Shown here: positions 1 through 5,861 of the stretch, one piece after another
How the letters are laid out: every line of letters begins with the position of its first letter
Position numbering within the stretch: position 1 is the first letter of the stretch
NCBI GenBank assembly: GCA_005882715.1
Contig: VBEI01000156.1
Span: 1 to 11,064 of the forward strand
Reading direction: 5' to 3'
From: Chloroflexota bacterium
Lineage (GTDB): Bacteria > Chloroflexota > Dehalococcoidia > SM23-28-2 > RBG-16-64-32
Length of the DNA: 11,064 nt
The notes under the pieces: model-generated
Told to the model about the DNA's origin: nothing
What the model saw: only the letters and a program-made list of their open reading frames with translations
Database searches by the model: none
Position numbers and translations under genes: made by a program

Positions 1-224
1 TGCGCTTCGAGAACTTCTCGGTGCGCAACGGGCCCGATTTGTTCGTCTACCTCTCGACCGATCCGAACGGATCCAACGATGGCCTTCTGCTTGGCGACCT
101 CAAGGGAACCGACGGCGCGTTCAACTATGACGTGCCAGAGGGCACAGATATCTTTCGATACAAGAGCGCCGTCGTATGGTGCAGGCAGTTTGCGGTTCTG
201 TTCGCGACAGCCACTTTCGCGTGA
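1..224 (+). CDS. DM13-domain protein, C-terminal end (5' truncated)
   Basis: The reading frame is open from the window edge (first full codon at base 3) to a TGA at 222-224, so only about the last 73 residues are present. They read as the second half of a DM13 domain: RFENFSVRNGPDLFVYLS near the start, then a LGDLKGTDGAFNYDVPEG stretch, then YKSAVVWCRQFAVLFATA at the end. The NGPDL..YLS pattern, the G-x-x-NY-x-(I/V)P segment and the single conserved Cys in the VWC(R/K)-F motif are the hallmarks of the family. DM13 domains are usually extracytoplasmic and have been proposed to take part in redox or electron transfer through that cysteine. A signal peptide or lipobox would lie upstream of the window and cannot be checked. 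A GTG at 21 is in frame but lies inside the domain, so it is not the start. Confidence 0.82.
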   Translation, partial: RFENFSVRNGPDLFVYLSTDPNGSNDGLLLGDLKGTDGAFNYDVPEGTDIFRYKSAVVWCRQFAVLFATATFA

Positions 225-248
225 CGCCAACTAGACGGATCTCAAGGA

Positions 249-267
249 GCGAGCGGCCGGCCCTCGC
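249..267. terminator. Possible weak hairpin terminator
   Basis: GCGAG (249-253) pairs with CTCGC (263-267), and GG (255-256) pairs with CC (261-262) around a CCGG loop, with C254 bulged. It lies between the converging DM13 gene and DUF4177-like gene, where a terminator is expected. There is no T tract on either strand, so intrinsic termination is doubtful. Nothing else is recognisable in the 94-bp gap. Confidence 0.25.
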
Positions 268-318
268 GCCGTCAGCCGCGAATCATGTCACTTCGACTAT
301 CAGCCGGTTGCTTGCGAG

Positions 319-552
319 CTAACCTTCCTTCTTGGCTTCCGTTGCCGGTCGCTTCAGAATGAAGTAGCTCGATTCCGTACGGATCAAGGGGTGCACCGCA
401 GCGAGTTCCCATCCGTCCTGTCCCAGAGTGGACAGGTAGCGGGTGGCGAAGCTGGTGCGGTGCTCTCCCTGTTGTCTGATAAACTCCACTCCTTCCGAGG
501 AAATCCTTCCCCGAAAGTCTACATACGCGATCTTGTATTCCCAAGCTGCCAA
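319..552 (-). CDS. DUF4177-like small protein (77 aa)
   Basis: The protein begins (M)AAWEYKIAYVDFRGRI and ends with GQDGWELAAVHPL, then YFILKRP and a charged tail. The WEYK start, the G-x-(D/E)GWEL turn and the closing (F/I)LKRP strand match the small DUF4177 family, a beta-alpha-beta fold of unknown role. The start is chosen as TTG at 552-550, because AAAGGAGG (561-568 on this strand) lies 8 nt upstream and the family's WEYK motif follows at once. The frame stays open to 750, but that extension overlaps the cupin gene and has no family match. It is transcribed divergently from the cupin gene and convergently with the DM13 gene. No catalytic residues are apparent, and the function is unknown. 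Confidence 0.8.
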   Translation of the reverse strand: MAAWEYKIAYVDFRGRISSEGVEFIRQQGEHRTSFATRYLSTLGQDGWELAAVHPLIRTESSYFILKRPATEAKKEG

Positions 553-560
553 TGTAATCG

Positions 561-568
561 CCTCCTTT
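561..568 (-). promoter_or_regulatory. Strong Shine-Dalgarno fixing a TTG start
   Basis: On the minus strand this reads AAAGGAGG, nearly the full anti-16S complement, with 8 nt to the TTG at 552. It is the strongest ribosome binding site I see in the window and decides the start of the DUF4177-like gene in place of longer upstream options. Confidence 0.75.
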
Positions 569-607
569 GCGGCGAACCGGCGCAGGACCAAGACCGCCCG
601 CTCATGT

Positions 608-617
608 TCTATTATGG
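608..617. promoter_or_regulatory. AT-rich patch with overlapping opposed -10-like hexamers
   Basis: In the 115-bp divergent gap between the DUF4177-like gene and the cupin gene, the only AT-rich patch holds TATTAT on the plus strand (610-615) and CATAAT on the minus strand (616-611). Each matches TATAAT at five of six positions. No convincing -35 box is seen on either side. A shared divergent promoter is an inference. Confidence 0.3.
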
Positions 618-667
618 GACACCGCAAGACCCTTGTGTTGGTCCGCGCTAACCGCTGAGAGGAGCCA

Positions 668-1120
668 ATGGATAGCAGAGAAACGGTTGTGGGTGCCGGG
701 AGCGGGCGGACGCACAGCTCGCCGTTTGGCGATTCGCTCCGCTGGATCATCGGCGAGGAGGCGACGGCAGACGCCTACTCGCTGCATGAGCGGACCGCGC
801 CGCCTGGCGCAGCCTCGGTTCCGCACATCCACAGCCGCGTGAGCGAAGCGTTCTACGTGCTCGAGGGAGAGTTCACCTTCGAGCTGGACGGGCGGACGGT
901 CAACGCTGGGCCCGGCGATTACGTCCATGCTCCGGCCGGCGTTTCGCACGCGTGGCGGGTGACAAGTAGCGGAGATCCCGCGCGGGCCCTCGTGCTCTTC
1001 GCGCCCTCGGTGCCGCTGGCCTTCTTCGAAGAGATCGACGCGGTGATGCAGGAGCCGGCGGACGCACGGCCGGACCTTCGCCGGCTGGCGGCTATCAACC
1101 AGAAGTACGGCCTGACCTAA
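668..1120 (+). CDS. Single-domain cupin protein (150 aa)
   Basis: This is a small cupin_2-type beta-barrel. Motif 1 is visible as H53-I-H55-x4-E60-x6-G67, and motif 2 as G83-x5-P89-x-G91-x2-H94. All four usual metal ligands (two His, one Glu, one distal His) are therefore kept, so a divalent metal site is expected. Residues 118-150 form a C-terminal helical extension. Such proteins are annotated as quercetinase-like dioxygenases, isomerases or ligand-binding cupins, and the substrate cannot be read from sequence. The ATG at 668 follows AGAGGAG with rather short spacing. The MBL hydrolase starts 11 nt after the stop, so the two are almost certainly one transcript, and a shared small-molecule catabolic task is plausible. 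Confidence 0.85.
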   Translation: MDSRETVVGAGSGRTHSSPFGDSLRWIIGEEATADAYSLHERTAPPGAASVPHIHSRVSEAFYVLEGEFTFELDGRTVNAGPGDYVHAPAGVSHAWRVTSSGDPARALVLFAPSVPLAFFEEIDAVMQEPADARPDLRRLAAINQKYGLT

Positions 1121-1131
1121 AGGAAGGGAAA

Positions 1132-2019
1132 ATGGCAACCGATTCGCTCGAACTCGTCCTGCTCGGCACCAGCAGCCCGATCCACACGCCGCACCGGTTC
1201 GGCCCGTCGCAAGTGATTACTGACGGACGGACTCGAATCATGGTGGATACCGGATGGGGATCAACCTTGCGTCTGTACCAGGCAGCCATGCCACCGCAGT
1301 CGATCGATGCGATCTTCATCACGCATCTGCATTCCGACCACACGACGGACCTCGCCGACTTCCTGGTGATGCGCTGGGTGGGCGGAGTCCGAGGCCCGAT
1401 CCAAATATACGGACCCGCTGGCACCTCCCGCATGGTGAAGGGCTTCCAGGAGGCGATGGCGGCGGACACGAAGTATCGGCTGGACCATCACGGCGAGAAG
1501 CTCTGGTCGGGAGGTCTGTCCGCGGACATTACGGAGTTCGAGGCTGGCGAGGAGCCGATGGTCGTGGCGGAGATCGGCGGGATCGTCGTGAAGGCGTTCG
1601 AGGTTGATCACCGGCCGGTCAAGCCCGCATACGGCTTCCGGCTCGAGAAAGGCGGCCACTCGATCGTGATCTCCGGCGACACGAACCCATGCCCTGGACT
1701 GCTCGCCGGCGCCAAGGGCGCGGACATCCTGGTCTGCGACTCGATGAACCAAGCCATGATGAAGGTTCTCGAGAATCAGCTGCGGACTGCGGGAAACGAA
1801 GTGCAGGCGTCGCTGCTTGAGGACGCACACACTTACCACGCACCGATCGAGGCAATGGCCGAGACAGCGCAGCAGGCGGGAGTCAAGCACCTGGTGGTGT
1901 CACATATGATGCCACCGGTGCCGGTGGAGCAGGAGGCGCAATTCGTTGCGGGGCTCGACCGGGTGTTCGAGGCGAAGATTACGGTGGGGCGAGACCTGAT
2001 GCGAATCGCGCTTGGCTAG
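1132..2019 (+). CDS. MBL-fold hydrolase, RNase Z/arylsulfatase (AtsA)-like
   Basis: This 295-residue metallo-beta-lactamase-fold protein has the zinc motif H65-L-H67-S-D69-H70 and the VDH(R)PVKPAYGFR segment (H160). It also has the metal-bridging Asp in SGDT (D183), H236 in HTYHAPIE, and the closing SH258 after VKHLVV. The PVKPA(Y)G(F)R-x(10)-ISGDT arrangement is shared by RNase Z and AtsA-type hydrolases. I see no obvious RNase Z exosite arm, and the protein is paired with a cupin, so a small-molecule hydrolase (sulfatase, lactonase or esterase) is more likely than tRNA 3' processing. AAGGAAGGG (1120-1127) directly before the ATG is a strong ribosome binding site. The gene ends 3 nt from the stop of a different MBL hydrolase on the other strand. 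Confidence 0.88.
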   Translation: MATDSLELVLLGTSSPIHTPHRFGPSQVITDGRTRIMVDTGWGSTLRLYQAAMPPQSIDAIFITHLHSDHTTDLADFLVMRWVGGVRGPIQIYGPAGTSRMVKGFQEAMAADTKYRLDHHGEKLWSGGLSADITEFEAGEEPMVVAEIGGIVVKAFEVDHRPVKPAYGFRLEKGGHSIVISGDTNPCPGLLAGAKGADILVCDSMNQAMMKVLENQLRTAGNEVQASLLEDAHTYHAPIEAMAETAQQAGVKHLVVSHMMPPVPVEQEAQFVAGLDRVFEAKITVGRDLMRIALG

Positions 2020-2031
2020 CGGCTAGCCGCT
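2014..2031. terminator. Palindrome spanning two convergent stop codons
   Basis: AGCGGCTAGCCGCT (2018-2031) is a perfect 14-bp palindrome. The overlapping GGCTAG-CGG-CTAGCC (2014-2028) is a 6-bp stem with a 3-nt loop, and its arms carry the TAG stops of both converging MBL genes. A hairpin can form in either transcript. No U tract follows, so it may act as a bidirectional pause or RNA 3'-end stabiliser rather than a classical intrinsic terminator. Confidence 0.4.
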
Positions 2032-2697
2032 GCGCCTGCGCTCAAGCTCCTGGAGCACGAAGGGATTGGCTTGCCTTTCGAAGCCGATGCGCGTCTCCCG
2101 CATGTGTCCGGGCAGGACGACCGTGTCGTCGGGGAGCGATAGGAGCTTGTCGACGATACTCGCCATCTCCCGGTCGTAGTCGCCGCCGGGAAGGTCGGTG
2201 CGGCCGATCGAGCCCTGGAAAAGCGTGTCGCCGCTAAAGAGCATTCCTTCGGTGTAGAAGGAGAGGCTGCCCGGCGTGTGGCCGGGCGTGTGGATCACCT
2301 TGAGCTTTACACCGTCGACATCAATCTCGTCGCCGTCGGCGGGGTATGCGTCGGGGTCCGGCGGCGGGTCAACGGGACGGCCGAGGAAACCGGCGGCGGT
2401 GCCGGCCGCGTTTCTCGCAATCGGGAGATCGCCCTGGTGCAGCAGGAACTTTGCGCCGGTCGCCGACTGGACGCCGCGTACGCCGAGTATGTGATCGATG
2501 TGCGCGTGCGAGTTGGCGATAATTTTGATCGTCACGCCCATATCACGCGCCATCGCGAGGATTTCCTCGGGCTGGTCGCCGGGATCGATCGCGATCGCCT
2601 CGCCTGTTCGCCGGTTTCCGATCACCCAGGCGTTTTCAGCGAAGACGCCGACGACGATGCCGCGGACGATGACCTCGCTGACTGTGGCCTCGCTCAT
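2023..2697 (-). CDS. MBL-fold hydrolase, glyoxalase II/YcbL-like (224 aa)
   Basis: The protein carries the hydroxyacylglutathione-hydrolase pattern of the MBL fold. It has H64-A-H66-I-D68-H69, then H140 in TPGHTPGS, D157 in SGDTLF, the QGSIGRTDLPGGD segment, and H198 in LPGHM. The SIGRTD motif and the lack of a long C-terminal substrate domain place it with short type II glyoxalase/YcbL-like thioesterases, which hydrolyse S-acyl thioesters at a dinuclear metal site. The start is ATG at 2697, whose ATGA overlaps the TGA of the upstream phosphatase gene, implying coupled translation. An in-frame extension to 2742 lies wholly inside that gene. It is the last gene of the minus-strand run. Confidence 0.88.
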   Translation of the reverse strand: MSEATVSEVIVRGIVVGVFAENAWVIGNRRTGEAIAIDPGDQPEEILAMARDMGVTIKIIANSHAHIDHILGVRGVQSATGAKFLLHQGDLPIARNAAGTAAGFLGRPVDPPPDPDAYPADGDEIDVDGVKLKVIHTPGHTPGSLSFYTEGMLFSGDTLFQGSIGRTDLPGGDYDREMASIVDKLLSLPDDTVVLPGHMRETRIGFERQANPFVLQELERRRSG

Positions 2698-3356
2698 GTT
2701 CCGCCCGCCCGGTCTTGCGACTGAATGTGATTCACGTGACACGCGTCGTTGATGCCGGTGACGATCACGCGCGGAACGTGGGAACGCGCACCGTCGTTAA
2801 CTTCGACCGTCGTGATGGATGCGTTGTCGAGAACGAAAGGGATAGGCCGCCGGTATTCTCTACCGAGAACATCCATCAGGAACAAAGTGATCGGGCCGGC
2901 GTGCGTAATGACGGCGACACTCTCGCGGCCGTCGTGCCGCTCGGCAATATCGTGCATCGCTGCCCGGACTCGGCCCTGGAACGCAACGAGACCCTCGGAG
3001 CCGGGATACGCTGGGAAATAGGCGCGGTCGCTCCTGAACGCTTCGACAATCGCCGGCTCGTTCTCTCTGATCTCCTGCCAGGTGAGGCCTGATACCGCAT
3101 CGCCAAAGTCGTACTCCTCGAGGCGGGGCTCCGAAATAACGTCCAAACAAGCTTTGGCGGCGATAACCTCAGCGGTCTGCATTGCCCGGCCGACCGGGCT
3201 GGAATAAAGGGCGGAAACCGGCAACGTGACCAGGCGCTCGGCGAGAGCTTGTGCCTGCTCGACACCTCGCATTGTCAGCGGGAACTCTCGGCGGCCCTGG
3301 AGACGGCGCTCGAGGTTCCCTTGCGATTCGGCGTGACGGATGAGGAGCAGTCGCAT
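2694..3356 (-). CDS. Histidine phosphatase family protein (phosphoglycerate mutase-like)
   Basis: This 220-residue protein starts MRLLLIRHAES, the RHG-type motif (R7-H8 here) whose His forms the phosphohistidine intermediate. SSPVGRAMQTAE supplies the second Arg (R57), RLEEYDFGD the acid (E80/E81), and VITHAGP the second His (H152). Length and motifs fit the cofactor-independent branch of broad phosphatases (PhoE, CobC, SixA relatives) rather than a true glycolytic mutase. The substrate is unknown. ATG at 3356 is chosen because it lies 2 nt after the stop of the zinc-ribbon gene and directly precedes the catalytic strand. The frame stays open 13 codons further upstream, inside that gene. It overlaps the next MBL gene by ATGA. 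Confidence 0.88.
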   Translation of the reverse strand: MRLLLIRHAESQGNLERRLQGRREFPLTMRGVEQAQALAERLVTLPVSALYSSPVGRAMQTAEVIAAKACLDVISEPRLEEYDFGDAVSGLTWQEIRENEPAIVEAFRSDRAYFPAYPGSEGLVAFQGRVRAAMHDIAERHDGRESVAVITHAGPITLFLMDVLGREYRRPIPFVLDNASITTVEVNDGARSHVPRVIVTGINDACHVNHIQSQDRAGGT

Positions 3357-3358
3357 AG

Positions 3359-3598
3359 TCACGAGACCCTGGCGCTGCGGCCGCACGCGCGGCATGTCCA
3401 GAGTTCGTACTGCTTACCAGGCCAGCCGGCAGACTCGCTCTGAAAAATCCAGACGTCGGGTGCGGCGAAGACGGTTTCGAAGAGCCAGCGAAGGCGCGCC
3501 TTTTGCCGATGCTCTACGGCCCAATCGCGATTGCCGCAGCGCTTACAAGGCGGCGTCTTTTCAGTAACGACGGATGCGGGACTGCCGGGACTACTCAA
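3359..3598 (-). CDS. Small zinc-ribbon protein (79 aa), function unknown
   Basis: Two CxxC knuckles, C18-K-R-C21 followed by GN and C69-R-A-C72 followed by G, flank a middle segment rich in aromatic and basic residues (RLRWLFETVF, VWIFQSES, YELWTC). This is the layout of a single zinc ribbon. The start taken is a TTG at 3598 that directly abuts the TAG of the Nudix gene. It has no clear ribosome binding site, so translation probably depends on coupling to the upstream gene. No better start is visible before C18. The position between Nudix hydrolase and histidine phosphatase, with 0- and 2-nt gaps, argues that it is a real expressed gene. The role is unknown; a nucleic-acid or protein-binding accessory is one possibility. 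Confidence 0.7.
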   Translation of the reverse strand: MSSPGSPASVVTEKTPPCKRCGNRDWAVEHRQKARLRWLFETVFAAPDVWIFQSESAGWPGKQYELWTCRACGRSARVS

Positions 3599-4171
3599 CT
3601 AGCGGAGCAGCTCGATGAACTGGTGGAGCATGCGCGCTGTCGCGGCCCAGATGCGATGGCCATTGTAGGAGAAGGCGGGAACGAGCACCTGCCGCCCCTG
3701 ATGTTCCCGCACCTCGAGTTCCATGTTGCGCTCGTCCATAAGGTAGGCCAGCGGTACCTCAACAACCTGCGCGACCTCATGATCGCTGATTGTATAGGAG
3801 TATTCGGATTGCGTGGTAAGCATCCCGACGTACGGCGTCACCCGGAAATTGCTTATCGTCACCATGTCGTCAAGCTGACCGACGATCCGGACGTGTTCTG
3901 GCTGTACGCCTATCTCCTCGAAGGTCTCGCGAAGAGCCGTTGTTTCCAGGCAGTCGTCGGATTCGTCGCAGGCGCCGCCGGGGAACGAAATCTGTCCCTT
4001 GTGATGCTCGACGTGGGTTGTGCGTTCCGTGAAGACGACGTGCGGTTCACCTTCGCGGTCGCAGACAAGTATGAGGACAGCGGCGGGCGACGCTTCGGAG
4101 TGCTCTACGTGACGAGGAGTGTACTCCGCGATGGCGTTCAGGATGCGATCAGGAGTTTCTTCGGAACCCAT
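3599..4171 (-). CDS. Nudix hydrolase, CoA pyrophosphatase (NudL/NUDT7)-like
   Basis: This 190-residue Nudix protein has the core R81-E82-T-F-E85-E86-I-G88-V motif preceded by FPGG (63-66). The HHKGQISFPGGACDESD segment matches the UPF0035/NuCoA signature (H-x-GQ-x-(S/A)FPGG-x-x-D-x-x-D) of enzymes that split CoA and acyl-CoA into phosphopantetheine and 3',5'-ADP. A shorter Nudix substrate range cannot be excluded. The first Nudix-box Glu position is Asp, as is common in this subfamily. The start is ATG at 4171. An in-frame GTG at 4201 would add 10 residues but has no properly spaced ribosome binding site, and a possible promoter lies between the two. The gene ends flush with the TTG of the zinc-ribbon gene. 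Confidence 0.85.
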   Translation of the reverse strand: MGSEETPDRILNAIAEYTPRHVEHSEASPAAVLILVCDREGEPHVVFTERTTHVEHHKGQISFPGGACDESDDCLETTALRETFEEIGVQPEHVRIVGQLDDMVTISNFRVTPYVGMLTTQSEYSYTISDHEVAQVVEVPLAYLMDERNMELEVREHQGRQVLVPAFSYNGHRIWAATARMLHQFIELLR

Positions 4172-4188
4172 GATTGAAACCGACACTA

Positions 4189-4218
4189 ATTCTACGCCCA
4201 CGTCCCTATGCGCGTCAC
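4189..4218 (-). promoter_or_regulatory. Possible internal promoter before the Nudix gene
   Basis: On the minus strand, GTGACG (4218-4213), an 18-nt spacer and TAGAAT (4194-4189) resemble -35 and -10 boxes (4/6 and 5/6 matches). They sit in the only sizeable gap (48 nt) of the minus-strand run. Transcription would begin near 4182 and would fit the ATG at 4171 as the start. It could equally be chance. Confidence 0.28.
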
Positions 4219-4219
4219 C

Positions 4220-4744
4220 CTACGACGGCGGGGGCTGCAGGGCGGCCATCCGTCCCCGGAAGCTTGAGACATCCCAGAATGACCAGCCGCGTGCAGCCTC
4301 TTCCCTGAGATGGTTGTATATCCTGTTGCGCACTTCATCGATCATTTCGGAGCCCGGGCGGCCGGTCAGCTCCTCGAAGGCGACGAGTACGCTTTCCAGT
4401 GCAGCCCGCAGGGAACCGTTGCGCGACGCGAGGTCCGATAGTACGAGGGAGCTGGCCCGATCGTCACGCAGCCGCTCGATTTGACTGACGATTGGCGCAA
4501 CGCTTTCGTTACGACTCGGAGCGCCCGTCAGCGCCTCGCCGGAGGCCGAGAGGAGCGAACTAAGCGTCTCGTTATCGCGGCTCAGGGTTTCGGCTGCCGT
4601 ATCCCACTCGGAAGCGAGCGACTCGAGCAGCATCTGCACCGTTTGAGCAGCGTCCAGGGCGAACGCCGATGCTAGCTCCGGGGCAATCAGTTCCGCAAGC
4701 GCCGCCTGAGCCGCGCGGAGTGACTCAATTGCGGTGGGTCGCAT
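4220..4744 (-). CDS. Unknown helical protein next to phosphotransferase (174 aa)
   Basis: I cannot assign a firm family. The sequence is Ala/Leu/Ser/Glu-rich and looks almost entirely alpha-helical, with no signal peptide, membrane segment or cysteine. It opens MRPTAIESLRAAQAALAEL and ends with a Trp-containing segment (WSFWDVSSFRGRM). The (R)PTA..SL.A....L...I.P.L opening and the place directly after an ACAD10-like phosphotransferase recall DUF6285-type partners of such kinases, but the match is only by eye. The ATG at 4744 is chosen because it lies 2 nt after the TAG of the phosphotransferase. The frame extends upstream to 4900 only as an overlap with that gene. A helper or regulatory partner of the kinase is inferred from context alone. 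Confidence 0.68.
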   Translation of the reverse strand: MRPTAIESLRAAQAALAELIAPELASAFALDAAQTVQMLLESLASEWDTAAETLSRDNETLSSLLSASGEALTGAPSRNESVAPIVSQIERLRDDRASSLVLSDLASRNGSLRAALESVLVAFEELTGRPGSEMIDEVRNRIYNHLREEAARGWSFWDVSSFRGRMAALQPPPS

Positions 4745-4746
4745 GA

Positions 4747-5760
4747 CTAGACTCCCATCAGGTCCATGATTTCGAGTTCGAGGCGAGCGATATTCCGGCC
4801 GAGAAAAGCCATCATCGGGCTGCGCGTGCGCCCCTCGCAGAATGAGCGAGCGCCGGTCAGGAAAATGGCAGCGAGCTTTGCGTTCCCGAGCAGCTCCCAA
4901 AAACGGATGGCTTCAGGGGCGACGGTGAAGCCGCTTGCTTTTTCATACCGCTTATAGAATTGTTCCCGCTCGATCAGCCCGCCGATGCTTTCGTCGCCAA
5001 GCCAGCGCCAGGGCCGGATGCAGGCCCAGGCGACATCTTCCATTGGGTCTCCGAGATGCACCATCTCCCAGTCCAGGATCCCCCTTATCGCACCCTCGCT
5101 GTCGCAGAGGAAATTTCCGGTGCGGTAGTCGGCGTGAACAAGGACGATTCGCTGCGCCGGAGGCGGCGGATGCCGACGCATCCAGCGGAAAGCGGCCCTC
5201 AGGACCGGCTGCGGCTCGAGCGCATCGCGGTCGACGACGCCCTCCCATTTTTCGATCTCCATAAGCCCACAGCCGGCTTCGTCTGCCGGCGCGCCGAGGA
5301 AGTCGAGCCCGCTTGCTCGCCAATCAAGCGAATGGATGCAGGCGAGGATCGCGACGAAACGTTCAGCAAGTAGCGCCCTCACCACGAAGAATCGGGGATC
5401 CATCAGCACCTTCGTCGGACTCGTCTCGCACCCGTCAATGCGCTCCATCACGAAAAACGGACGGTCCAGGAAGGCGCCCTCGCTTTCCAGCCAGTACATC
5501 TTGGGCACGGGCACGCCATGACCCGCGAGGGCGTCCATCACGCGGAATTCGAGGTCGCGTTCGGTCTCGAGCAGGCTGGCATCAGGGTCGCGGCGGAGCA
5601 CAAACCCTCGCTCCACCTCGTTGCCGTTCTCGCGCCATGTGGCGTCGAAGGACCATGTCTCGCGGGATGCGCCGCCGGGGATGCGCTGCAGGCGCGAGAC
5701 GGCAACGCTATCGGCGCCGATCTTGGCCGACAGGTACTCTTCGATTCGTTCTTGAAGCAC
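4747..5760 (-). CDS. Phosphotransferase family protein (ACAD10/APH-like kinase)
   Basis: This 337-residue protein has the choline/aminoglycoside-kinase fold. An N-lobe glycine-rich turn (IPGGASRETW, about 28-36) is followed by FVLRRDP with the ATP-binding basic residue and an FFVMERIDG hinge. The Brenner motif is H209-A-D211-YRTG-N216, and the metal-binding D230 sits in GILDWE, followed by HLGDPMEDVAW. The HxDYRxGN plus LDWE-x(4)-GDP pattern is typical of the ACAD10/11-associated kinase group, which phosphorylates hydroxyacyl-CoA in animals, rather than of drug-resistance enzymes. The substrate here is unknown. The GTG at 5760 is the only credible start; an in-frame ATG at 5811 lies in the tRNA anticodon region. 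The start is only 17 nt after the tRNA 3' end. Confidence 0.85.
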   Translation of the reverse strand: MLQERIEEYLSAKIGADSVAVSRLQRIPGGASRETWSFDATWRENGNEVERGFVLRRDPDASLLETERDLEFRVMDALAGHGVPVPKMYWLESEGAFLDRPFFVMERIDGCETSPTKVLMDPRFFVVRALLAERFVAILACIHSLDWRASGLDFLGAPADEAGCGLMEIEKWEGVVDRDALEPQPVLRAAFRWMRRHPPPPAQRIVLVHADYRTGNFLCDSEGAIRGILDWEMVHLGDPMEDVAWACIRPWRWLGDESIGGLIEREQFYKRYEKASGFTVAPEAIRFWELLGNAKLAAIFLTGARSFCEGRTRSPMMAFLGRNIARLELEIMDLMGV

Positions 5761-5777
5761 GATGAGACCCGCAGAAA

Positions 5778-5852
5778 TGGTGGGCCCGCCAGGATTCGAA
5801 CCTGGAACCAACCGGTTATGAGCCGGACGCTCTGCCCTTGAGCTACGGGCCC
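5778..5852 (-). tRNA. tRNA with CAU anticodon, probably tRNA-Ile2 (lysidine type)
   Basis: This 75-nt cloverleaf has the acceptor GGGCCCG/CGGGCCC, D-arm GCTC/GAGC, anticodon loop CTCATAA (CAU), a 5-nt variable loop, T-arm CCAGG-TTCGAAT-CCTGG, discriminator A and an encoded CCA. G1-C72 pairing, and the lack of the three G:C pairs that initiators carry in the anticodon stem, rule out initiator tRNA. C4-G69 and C5-G68 match the acceptor features by which E. coli TilS tells tRNA-Ile2 from elongator tRNA-Met, so Ile2 (C34 modified to lysidine, reading AUA) is preferred; elongator Met is the alternative. The outermost anticodon-stem pair (27-43) is a T-T mismatch. The gene directly precedes the phosphotransferase gene on the same strand. 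Confidence 0.92.
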
Positions 5853-5861
5853 TGCGTGAGG

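Noticed and set aside
602..1138. Minus-strand open frame of about 178 codons
   Set aside because: It is antisense to the cupin gene with both cupin motifs intact; it is Arg/Pro/His-rich and motif-free.
1261..1890. Minus-strand open frame of about 209 codons inside the first MBL gene
   Set aside because: It is fully antisense to a well-supported metallohydrolase and has no recognisable domain.
3503..4177. Plus-strand open frame of about 224 codons
   Set aside because: It lies opposite the Nudix and zinc-ribbon genes, which have clear motifs. The translation shows no family features and follows from GC-rich codon use on the other strand.
5761..5811. In-frame N-terminal extension of the phosphotransferase to an ATG at 5811
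   Set aside because: The extension translates the 3' half of the tRNA (its ATG is in the anticodon region), so the GTG at 5760 is used.
5778..5852. Initiator tRNA-fMet
   Set aside because: The first acceptor pair is G-C rather than mismatched, and the anticodon stem lacks three consecutive G:C pairs of the initiator type.
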